This document shows positions 57,624 through 64,000 of a stretch of DNA of 64,000 bases, in pieces. Numbering within the stretch: the first letter of the stretch is position 1; each line of letters starts with the position of its first letter. The DNA comes from Sciscionella marina DSM 45152 (GTDB lineage Bacteria > Actinomycetota > Actinomycetes > Mycobacteriales > Pseudonocardiaceae). The stretch is taken from NCBI RefSeq assembly GCF_000379465.1, contig NZ_KB905458.1:62001-126000 (forward strand), in the 5' to 3' direction. The notes below the pieces were generated by a model. It was not told the DNA's origin. It saw nothing but the letters and a program-made list of their open reading frames with translations, and did no database searches. The position numbers and the translations under genes were made by a program.

Positions 57624-58865
57624 TCAGTCGACGCACTTCGGGCTGTTCAGTTCCGCCATGGCGGCCGCGGGCGCGGTCCGTCCCGGAGGAGCCGGCCTGC
57701 CCTGCGGTTCCGGCGTCTGCTGGGTGAAGATGTTCGCGACGAAGCGGTGCACCGCGCCGAGGTCCACCTTGACGATGCTCTGCCCGCCTTCGGTGTGCGC
57801 GCCGACCGCCTCGACGGGAATGGTGGCGAAGTCGACATTGCCCCCGGCGAGCCCTTGCGCCTGCTGGACGAACTGGGTGATGTCGAAGTCGTTGTCGAAC
57901 AGCATCGCCTTGCGCACCGTGTCCACCAGCCCGGAGAGTTTGCCGGGATCGGTGAGGGTGCCCGCGGAGAGCACCTGGTTGGCGGCGGAGGCGAGGAACA
58001 CCTGCTGGCGCTTGATCCGGTCGAGGTCGCCGTGCGGCAGGTTCTTGCGCTGGCGCACGAAGGACAGTGCCTGGCCGCCGCTGACCGTCTGCCAGCCCGC
58101 GGTGAAGTCGGCGCCGGAATCCTTGTCCTTGGTCGCGTGCTTGAGACAGACGGGAACCCCGCCGACGGCATTGGTGAGCAGATAGAAACCGTAGAGGTTG
58201 ACCTCGGCGTAGTGATCGATGTGCGCGCCGGTCAGGCCCTGCACGGCCTGCACGAGCTTGCGCGCGCCCGCCTGGCGCGATTTGCGCTCGACTTCCGGGC
58301 CGCTTTCCCCGTTCGCCCGCAGCGCGGCCATCTCCTGCCCTGCGGTGCGCCCGTAGGCGGCGTTGATCTTCTCCGAGCCCTGACCGGGGACGTTCAGGTA
58401 GGTGTCCCGCGGAATGGAGATCGCCTTCGCCTTCCCGCCACCGCGCGGGATCCGCAGCAGCATCATGGTGTCGGTGTTGACCCCGTCGGTCGCCTCGGTG
58501 CGCAGCCGCTTGAGTACATCGAGCGGCAGCGGATTGCCCTGGATATCGGTGCGGCTGTCGCTGCCGACCAGCAGGATGTCCTCCGCCCCGTCGTTCGCGC
58601 TGGGGCCCTCGCCCTTGGTGGAGAGCACATCGGCGGTGTTCGTGTTGCCCCGGAACCAGTTCACCACGCCCCAGGCGACACCGGTCCCCACGAGCGCGAC
58701 CACGGAGAGCACGATCAACCCGACCTTGACGCCGTAGCGCACCCGTTGCGCCTTCGTCCGCGGCGGCTGCGGGGCCGCGGGCAGGGGTGCATTGGTCGCG
58801 CGCGGGTACGGCGTCGGCTTGAACGCCCGTCCCGCCCCGTCGGCCGGTTTCGCTGGATCGCCCAC
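57624..58865 (-). CDS. LytR-CpsA-Psr (LCP) cell-wall polymer ligase
   Basis: A 413-aa membrane protein that attaches lipid-linked polymers such as arabinogalactan to peptidoglycan. A proline-rich cytoplasmic start (1-40), one helix (VGLIVLSVVALVGTGVAWGV, about 48-67), then the LCP domain (about 90-330): VNTDTMMLLRIP with lipid-phosphate Asp, ISIPRDTYLNVPGQGSEKIN and the downstream RxxR-like RQRKNLPHGDLDRIKRQQ. There is no LytR_C domain. GTG 58865 follows GAGAGGGAG. It is divergent from rmlB. Confidence 0.92.
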   Translation of the reverse strand: MGDPAKPADGAGRAFKPTPYPRATNAPLPAAPQPPRTKAQRVRYGVKVGLIVLSVVALVGTGVAWGVVNWFRGNTNTADVLSTKGEGPSANDGAEDILLVGSDSRTDIQGNPLPLDVLKRLRTEATDGVNTDTMMLLRIPRGGGKAKAISIPRDTYLNVPGQGSEKINAAYGRTAGQEMAALRANGESGPEVERKSRQAGARKLVQAVQGLTGAHIDHYAEVNLYGFYLLTNAVGGVPVCLKHATKDKDSGADFTAGWQTVSGGQALSFVRQRKNLPHGDLDRIKRQQVFLASAANQVLSAGTLTDPGKLSGLVDTVRKAMLFDNDFDITQFVQQAQGLAGGNVDFATIPVEAVGAHTEGGQSIVKVDLGAVHRFVANIFTQQTPEPQGRPAPPGRTAPAAAMAELNSPKCVD

Positions 58866-58974
58866 TCGTCTCCCTCTCGGCTGCCGCGAGTCTAGTCTGC
58901 GTCGCGCTGCGCACACGTGCCAACCACGGCGGTCACGTGAGGATGACCCGAACGTGGCGTGCGAGACTGGTGCG

Positions 58975-59973
58975 GTGAACGCAGTGTCTCGAATTCTCGT
59001 CACCGGCGGCGCGGGCTTCATCGGCTCGCACTTCACCCGCCAGGTGCTCAGCGGCGCGTACCCGGCCTTCTCCGGTGCCGAGGTGATCGTCCTCGACAAG
59101 CTCACCTATGCGGGCAACGAGGAGAACCTCGACCCGGTCCGGGACAGTGCCCGGCTGCGGTTCGTGCACGGCGACATCTGCGAGGCCGAGGAGGTGGCCG
59201 AACTGATGCGCGGGGTCGACCTCGTGGTGCACTTCGCCGCCGAGTCCCACGTGGACCGCTCCATCGCGGGCTCGTCGGAATTCGTACTCACCAATGTAGT
59301 CGGCACCCAGACCCTGCTGCAGGCCGCGCTCGACGCCGGGGTCGGCAAGTTCGTGCACGTGTCCACCGACGAGGTGTACGGCACCATCGAGTCCGGTTCC
59401 TGGCGCGAGGACCACATCCTCGAGCCGAACTCGCCCTATTCCGCGTCCAAGGCCAGCTCGGATCTGCTCGCCCGGTCCTACGCGATCACCCACGGCCTCC
59501 CGGTCTGCGTGACCCGCTGCTCCAACAACTACGGGCCGTACCAGTTCCCGGAGAAGGTCATCCCACTGTTCGTGACGAACCTGCTCGATGGGAAACAGGT
59601 CCCGCTCTACGGCGACGGGCTCAATGTGCGCGACTGGCTGCACGTGGACGACCACTGCTATGGGATCTCGCTGGTCGCCGAGTCCGGAAAAACCGGGGAG
59701 ATCTACAACATCGGCGGCGGAACCGAGCTCACCAATCGGGCACTCACCGAGAAACTGCTCGAGGCGACCGGCAGGGACTGGTCCTCGGTGCGGCCCGTCG
59801 AGGACCGCAAGGCACACGACCGGCGCTACTCGGTGGACATCGGCAAGATCTCCGCCGAACTCGGTTACGCGCCCCAGGTGGCCTTCGACAAGGGGCTCGC
59901 CGAGACGGTCGCCTGGTACACCGAGAACCGGGACTGGTGGGAGCCGCTGAAGGAACGGGCGGCGTTGGCGTGA
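58975..59973 (+). CDS. rfbB: dTDP-glucose 4,6-dehydratase RmlB
   Basis: A 332-aa short-chain dehydratase, second step in dTDP-L-rhamnose synthesis. NAD motif VTGGAGFIGSHF at the start, catalytic STDEVYG and YSASKASSD, and RCSNNYGPYQFPEKVIP. Rhamnose made from it links arabinogalactan to peptidoglycan in mycolata. The GTG has no Shine-Dalgarno; GAGACT lies 6 nt upstream. rmlD follows after 22 bp. Confidence 0.94.
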   Translation: MNAVSRILVTGGAGFIGSHFTRQVLSGAYPAFSGAEVIVLDKLTYAGNEENLDPVRDSARLRFVHGDICEAEEVAELMRGVDLVVHFAAESHVDRSIAGSSEFVLTNVVGTQTLLQAALDAGVGKFVHVSTDEVYGTIESGSWREDHILEPNSPYSASKASSDLLARSYAITHGLPVCVTRCSNNYGPYQFPEKVIPLFVTNLLDGKQVPLYGDGLNVRDWLHVDDHCYGISLVAESGKTGEIYNIGGGTELTNRALTEKLLEATGRDWSSVRPVEDRKAHDRRYSVDIGKISAELGYAPQVAFDKGLAETVAWYTENRDWWEPLKERAALA

Positions 59974-59995
59974 CAACCGGATCAGGAGACGAGGC

Positions 59996-60853
59996 ATGAC
60001 CGAGGTACTGGTCACCGGAGCGCGCGGGCAGCTGGGCAGCGATCTGGCCGCCAAGACAGCGACGAACTGGGCCTACTCCTCGGCCGAGCTGGACATCACC
60101 GAGGAAGCGAGTGTCAAGGCCCGGCTCGGCGAATTCGCCGGAGCGGGCGGTTCGGTGCTGTTCAACGCGGCCGCGTACACCGCGGTGGACAAGGCGGAGT
60201 CCGATGTGGACGCCGCGTTCGCGGTGAACGCGCGCGGGCCGGAACTGCTCGCGAACGCCTGCGCGGAGTTCGGCATCGCCTGCGTGCACGTGTCCACCGA
60301 CTACGTGTTCGGCGGGGACGCGGACCACCCCTACGAGCCTGCCGATCCGACCGCGCCGAATTCGGTGTACGGGCGCAGCAAGCTCGCCGGGGAACAGGCC
60401 GTGCTCGCCGCGGGCGGGCACGTGGTGCGCACCGCATGGGTGTATGGCGCGCACGGGGCCAACTTCGTCAGGACCATGCTGCGCCTGCAGCGTGAGCGTG
60501 AGACCCTCACCGTGGTCGACGACCAGCACGGCACCCCGACCTGGTCGGCCGATCTCGCGGACGGGCTGCTCGAGCTCGCCGCGGCACTCGGCGAGCGCGA
60601 GCTGCCGCAGCTGCTGCATGCCTCGGGCAGCGGCCAGACCACTTGGTGCGGCTTCGCCAAGGCGATCTTCACCGAGGCCGGCGCCGATCCGGAACGGGTG
60701 CGAGCGTGCACCACCGAGGAGTTCCCGTCCCCGACCGCGCGTCCCGCGTACTCGGTGCTCGGGGATGCCGCGTGGCGCGCGGCCGGGCTCACCCCGCTCC
60801 CGGACTGGCGGGACGCGCTGCACCGGGCCTACGCTGCCGGTTCCTTCGCCTGA
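59996..60853 (+). CDS. rfbD: dTDP-4-dehydrorhamnose reductase RmlD
   Basis: A 285-aa NADPH-dependent reductase, last step of dTDP-L-rhamnose synthesis. VTGARGQLGSDL at the start, NAAAYTAVDKAESD, STDYVFGG and the catalytic YGRSKLAGE. It lies in the rmlB-rmlD pair, next to the LCP gene, so this block serves cell-wall polymer building. Confidence 0.94.
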   Translation: MTEVLVTGARGQLGSDLAAKTATNWAYSSAELDITEEASVKARLGEFAGAGGSVLFNAAAYTAVDKAESDVDAAFAVNARGPELLANACAEFGIACVHVSTDYVFGGDADHPYEPADPTAPNSVYGRSKLAGEQAVLAAGGHVVRTAWVYGAHGANFVRTMLRLQRERETLTVVDDQHGTPTWSADLADGLLELAAALGERELPQLLHASGSGQTTWCGFAKAIFTEAGADPERVRACTTEEFPSPTARPAYSVLGDAAWRAAGLTPLPDWRDALHRAYAAGSFA

Positions 60854-60915
60854 ACGCTCGGCTCCGTGGTGCGCTCAGCGGGGAATTGAGTTGATGGGGT
60901 TGCCAGAATAGCCAC

Positions 60916-61671
60916 ATGGCCACATTCGAGGAACTGATCGATGAGGCGGCGACAGCCTCGATCGACGGGTGGGATTTCGCCTGGCTCGACGGGCGGGCCA
61001 CCGAACAGCGTCCCTCCTGGGGATACGCGCGGCTGATGGCGCGCAGGCTGGCCGGGGTCTGCTCGGCACTGGACATCCAGACCGGGGGCGGGGAAGTAGT
61101 CGGCGAGGCCGAGACCCTGCCGCCACTGATGGTCGCGACCGAGGCCTGGCCGCCGAACCTCGCCCGCGCGACCGAGCGGCTGCATCCGCGCGGCGCCGCC
61201 GTGGTCGCCGATGAGGACGAGCCGCCGCTTCCGTTCGCGGACAACGCCTTCGAACTGGTGACCAGCAGGCATCCGGTGACCACCTGGTGGGCCGAGATCG
61301 CGCGGGTCCTCCGGCCCGGCGGCAGCTACCTTTCCCAGCAGATCGGCCCGGAAAACCTCAGCGGGCTCAGCGCGTACTTCCTCGGCGAACTGCCCGCCGA
61401 ACACTATCGGGCGCGCCGCACCGAGGACGCGCGCGGCGGCGCCGAACAAGCCGGGCTCGAAGTGCTCGACCTGCGCACCGAACGGCTGCGGGTGGAGTTC
61501 TTCGATATCGGCGCGGTGGTCTACTTCCTGCGCAAGGTCGTCTGGACGGTTCCCGATTTCAGTGTCGAGCGCTACCGGGAAACCCTGCACCGGATGCACG
61601 AGCACATTCAGCGGGAGGGATCCTTCGTCACCGAGTCCTGCCGGTTTCTCATCGAGGCGCGGAAACCCTGA
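60916..61671 (+). CDS. Class I SAM-dependent methyltransferase; target of the cassette insertion
   Basis: A 251-aa methyltransferase-like protein. The usual glycine-rich motif is poorly kept, but LPFADNAFELVTSRHPVTTWW and IARVLRPGGSYLSQQIGPEN are typical motif IV-V text, and the end FLIEARKP is the family's last strand. CAGAAT lies 6 nt before the ATG. The last 25 bp of the gene and its flank (61650-61674) are repeated exactly at 63369-63393, so a cassette has inserted at its 3' end without breaking it. Confidence 0.83.
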   Translation: MATFEELIDEAATASIDGWDFAWLDGRATEQRPSWGYARLMARRLAGVCSALDIQTGGGEVVGEAETLPPLMVATEAWPPNLARATERLHPRGAAVVADEDEPPLPFADNAFELVTSRHPVTTWWAEIARVLRPGGSYLSQQIGPENLSGLSAYFLGELPAEHYRARRTEDARGGAEQAGLEVLDLRTERLRVEFFDIGAVVYFLRKVVWTVPDFSVERYRETLHRMHEHIQREGSFVTESCRFLIEARKP

Positions 61672-61674
61672 CCG
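61650..61674. repeat. Left 25-bp direct repeat of the cassette (attL-like)
   Basis: Identical to 63369-63393. It begins in the third-last block of the methyltransferase gene, covers its stop codon (TGA 61669-61671), and ends 1 bp before the stop codon of the inserted XRE-ImmA gene. Confidence 0.9.
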
Positions 61675-61675
61675 A

Positions 61676-62719
61676 TCAAACAGCGTGCAGATGTGGCTGC
61701 GCTGGACGGAAAACCGTATTGTCGGTGTCCGAAGCGAAGCCGGCGATACGTGCGAGCTCATCGGCATTGAGACCTCGGTCGAGCACCGCAGCAGCGATAT
61801 CACTCGGTAAGCTCACGGTCTCCGGCATCAACTCTTCTGACACCGGTTCACGAGTACGCCAGCCGCGAGCCGAGAGTGCCTTGTAAAGGTTGGTACGTGT
61901 CCCCGGGGTGATCAATTTGAGTGAATGAGCCTTCTCGATCAGTGCCTGCATCGACACTCCCCACTCGCGCTTGAGGTCCAGCAATCGACCGAGATCGAGA
62001 TTGCGAAGCTGTGTACGAATCGCTTCTGTCGGCATCAAGAATTCCGCAGCGAACTGATCAGCGTCCTGCTCCATTTGGTTGGTGAAATCCACCGAATGCA
62101 AGCAAAGATGGCCGAGCTCGTGCGCCAGTGTCAGCCTGATCCGGTCCACGGGCGAACGCCGGTTGACGAGCATAACCGGCAGATCGTCAACCCACTGCGA
62201 TAGTCCATCGACCCGTGCGGTGCCGAAATCCTCCATGATCACCAGGCAACCAGCCGATTCGAGCCACCGGATCGTCCCCCGAACAGGACCTATCGGCATA
62301 CGCCATTGCATGCGAACCATACGCGCGGCATCAGCCGCGGGAGTTTCGAGCGGGTCAAACCGCGGAACTGTCTGTTCCGCGCGCATCGTGATTTCCTCGA
62401 ACAGTTGCCGCGCATGCATGCGATAGGTATTGAGCCGCGCTTCAAGCTGGCGCCACACCGTGGCTTTCGCGGTTGCCCGACGTCGCATGTGGACATCAAC
62501 CGCCATCGGTCCACGAATATGCCTGGACCGACGGAGGAATTCTCGAGTCACGCCCAGAGCACCCGCAAGAGCATCGATGACTTCGTCATCGGGCGACCGG
62601 AGATCCGACTCATAGCGCGATAACGCCGCCTGGGTCACTCCTGACCGCTCAGCCAGCTCGGCTTGCGTCATGCCACGAGCCTGCCGAAACGTGACCAAGG
62701 CTTCGCCTATACCGGCCAT
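61676..62719 (-). CDS. XRE-HTH and ImmA/IrrE metallopeptidase protein
   Basis: A 347-aa protein. Residues 1-60 form an XRE/Cro-type HTH (MTQAELAERSGVTQAALSRY is the DNA-reading part). About 65-140 is a linker, and an ImmA/IrrE domain follows with HELGH at 200-204 and a downstream acidic EQDADQFAAEFLMP. Such proteins act as signal-cleaved repressors or as the antitoxin side of toxin-antitoxin-like and anti-phage units. GGAGG lies 8 nt before the ATG. The stop codon begins 2 bp inside the left repeat. It follows its partner gene by 3 bp. Confidence 0.9.
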   Translation of the reverse strand: MAGIGEALVTFRQARGMTQAELAERSGVTQAALSRYESDLRSPDDEVIDALAGALGVTREFLRRSRHIRGPMAVDVHMRRRATAKATVWRQLEARLNTYRMHARQLFEEITMRAEQTVPRFDPLETPAADAARMVRMQWRMPIGPVRGTIRWLESAGCLVIMEDFGTARVDGLSQWVDDLPVMLVNRRSPVDRIRLTLAHELGHLCLHSVDFTNQMEQDADQFAAEFLMPTEAIRTQLRNLDLGRLLDLKREWGVSMQALIEKAHSLKLITPGTRTNLYKALSARGWRTREPVSEELMPETVSLPSDIAAAVLDRGLNADELARIAGFASDTDNTVFRPAQPHLHAV

Positions 62720-62722
62720 ATC

Positions 62723-63325
62723 CTATTCCTCCTCTCCAACCCGTCCGGCATCCGGGAACTCGAGAGTCGGCGGCGTCGGCTCGGTAGGCACAGGCCGGAT
62801 ACCGACCGCTCCACTCCCCGGGTCGACATCGACGACAACGCTCCACACCACGTTGTCCAGACCGTCTCGCATCGAGATCACCGCATCACCGACAGCTCGC
62901 GTCTCGGGGTCCCATAAGTATCCAGCCACGAGCCGAATCTCGTCCATCCCAGGAAAGCGGGTCTGTACACCCTGCAGGTAAAACTGCAGTGCCGTCTGGG
63001 TCGGGTAGGTACTGATCTTGTCTCCGGGTCCGTGCCGTTTGACACGAACGAGATACCTCGTCCCGATCCGGAATGACCTCGTTGGTTCTTGATCGACGAC
63101 TGTGACATCTGGCTCGCCGTCAAGCTGATGCATCAGGTGCGACCAGACCCGGTCGTGAATCCAGTTCGCCAGACCACCTTCGGAATGCTCGGCCACCCAA
63201 GCAGGACGCAGCTCCCGGTACTCGGACAAGTCTGCGCGAGCCGCAGCCACACTCTGCGCGACAGCCGCCTGTACCTTGTCACCGAGTTCAGCAAGCACAT
63301 CGTGCTGCGCGGTGTGCGAATTCAT
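62723..63325 (-). CDS. 200-aa cassette protein of unknown function
   Basis: First gene of the cassette. No known domain is recognised. The protein looks soluble: a helical start (LAELGDKVQAAVAQSVAAA), a middle with WIHDRVWSHLMHQL and FRIGTRYLVRVKRHGPGDKI, and strands near WDPETRAVGDAVISM and VWSVVVDVDP. It ends in a Pro/Glu-rich tail. ATG 63325 has TATATT 7 nt upstream, a leaderless-type promoter. It is probably the effector partner of the XRE-ImmA protein. Confidence 0.8.
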   Translation of the reverse strand: MNSHTAQHDVLAELGDKVQAAVAQSVAAARADLSEYRELRPAWVAEHSEGGLANWIHDRVWSHLMHQLDGEPDVTVVDQEPTRSFRIGTRYLVRVKRHGPGDKISTYPTQTALQFYLQGVQTRFPGMDEIRLVAGYLWDPETRAVGDAVISMRDGLDNVVWSVVVDVDPGSGAVGIRPVPTEPTPPTLEFPDAGRVGEEE

Positions 63326-63332
63326 ACCAGAA

Positions 63333-63338
63333 AATATA
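63333..63338 (-). promoter_or_regulatory. -10 hexamer of the cassette promoter
   Basis: TATATT on the minus strand, 7 nt before the ATG of the 200-aa gene. It is the most AT-rich -10 in the window and the only promoter seen for the two cassette genes. Confidence 0.65.
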
Positions 63339-63368
63339 CCAACATCGAGGTCGATCTGCTCCTTGGCA

Positions 63369-63393
63369 CATCGAGGCGCGGAAACCCTGACCG
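63369..63393. repeat. Right 25-bp direct repeat of the cassette (attR-like)
   Basis: Exact copy of 61650-61674. It is followed by the presumed original downstream sequence of the methyltransferase gene. Confidence 0.9.
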
Positions 63394-63477
63394 GGCATCG
63401 CGGTTTGTCATGAACCTGTCACACGGTTCGCGCGGAACGCGGACACTCCCGGGGCAGGGTGAGCCGCATGAGAAAAC

Positions 63478-64000
63478 CTCGTCTGCTGTTCGGTGTCGCC
63501 GGTGCCCTGCTCGTCGCCGTGCTGAGCACCGCCCCGGCGCTGGCGATCCACGGCGGCGCCCCGGCACCGCACGCCTACTCGTTCGCGGGCTCGTTCCAGC
63601 CCGAGTATCCGGCGCCGCCGCGCGCGGATCACCACGGCTGCGGAGTGGAAGTCCTTGCCCCGCAATGGGTACTGACCGCCAGCCACTGCGCGGGTAAGAA
63701 TCCCACCGGGGCCCGTACAGGTGTGCCCAAGGGGTGGAAGGTGCGGGTCGGTTCGCGCGAGACCACATCCGGAGGTGAGCTCGCCGAGGTCGACCACTAC
63801 TACCGGCTGTCCACCTTCCAGGATCCGGGCAGCATCTGGGGCCGCGACCTCGCCCTGCTGCATCTGCGCGAGCCGGTGCGCGCCAAGCCGATCCGGATCG
63901 CCGCGCACACCCCGAAACCGGGCACCCCGGCGCGGATCATGGGCTGGGGCACGCTCTGCGACCAGGCCGACTCCACCCCGTCCTGTTTCCCCACCACACT
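63478..64000 (+). CDS. Secreted trypsin-like serine protease (5' part)
   Basis: The gene runs off the window; 174 residues are visible. A signal peptide covers 1-26 (MRKPRLLFGVAG, cleavage after APALA), and the mature chain begins IHGGAP at once, the Ile-x-Gly-Gly that trypsins need as a new N-terminus, so there is no propeptide. The catalytic histidine is in LTASHC and the aspartate in GRDLALLHL. The serine lies beyond the window. It should act outside the cell. Confidence 0.88.

Larger units (their letters stand above)
61675..63393. mobile_element. Integrase-less two-gene cassette with 25-bp direct repeats
   Basis: A 1.7-kb insert between exact 25-bp repeats. It carries two genes on the minus strand, has its own promoter, and its third-position G/C is clearly lower than in the flanks. 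There is no integrase, transposase or relaxase gene, so movement would need an enzyme supplied in trans or homologous exchange. The 3'-end repeat structure is that of a site-specific integration at a conserved gene, like tRNA-targeted islands. Confidence 0.8.

Overview
The window is high-GC DNA from a mycolata/Pseudonocardia-like actinomycete. The basis is strong G/C bias at third codon positions, many GTG and TTG starts, many starts with no Shine-Dalgarno but a TANNNT hexamer 6-7 nt upstream (leaderless promoters), and marker genes such as the DUF3263 and LytR_C pair, the TIGR03089 protein and a LytR-CpsA-Psr protein. Genus and species cannot be fixed from this window.

Region 1 (1-28.5 kb) is mostly conserved chromosome. 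It holds a thioesterase end, a methyltransferase, a PspC protein, a secreted GH84 hexosaminidase, groEL under two CIRCE operators, a Ser/Thr kinase, moeA, psd-pssA, a Cdc48-like AAA ATPase, a LytR_C/DUF3263 pair, def, and a thiamine regulon: TPP riboswitch-thiC-thiD, a second thiD, TPP riboswitch-thiO-thiS-thiG, and thiE. From memory, this gene set resembles Mycobacterium tuberculosis Rv0414-Rv0440. Inside it sits an apparent catabolic module: an NCS1 permease, a D-amino-acid-oxidase-like flavoprotein and a metal-free creatinase/ectoine-hydrolase-like protein. There are also regulator/target pairs with visible palindromes (TetR with DUF1707; MarR with a methyltransferase).

Region 2 (28.5-49 kb) is more accessory. 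It contains a threonine-dehydratase-like enzyme, an amino-sugar pair (SIS protein and sugar kinase), an HxlR/quinone-oxidoreductase pair around a palindrome, a candidate small RNA, an ectABCD osmolyte operon whose EctD has an altered iron-binding motif, a LysR/TSUP pair, a membrane adenylate cyclase, an ArsR-YbaK-cupin set with a frameshifted cupin, an ECF sigma-Ogt-2OG oxygenase operon, a flavin monooxygenase facing a TetR-type repressor, and trpS.

Region 3 (49-61.7 kb) resembles the M. tuberculosis Rv3266c-Rv3276c neighbourhood from memory: purK, purE, an acyl-CoA dehydrogenase, TIGR03089, a LytR-CpsA-Psr protein, rmlB and rmlD. trpS has a classical attenuator with a short leader peptide containing two adjacent Trp codons. 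A separate 18-codon hydrophobic peptide gene is followed by a perfect 16-bp hairpin.

Region 4 (61.65-63.4 kb) is a small genomic cassette: two genes (a 200-aa protein of unknown function and an XRE-HTH/ImmA-IrrE metallopeptidase protein) lying between two perfect 25-bp direct repeats. The left repeat is the last codons and stop of a methyltransferase gene, so insertion kept that gene intact. No integrase or transposase is present. The window ends in a secreted trypsin-like protease gene.
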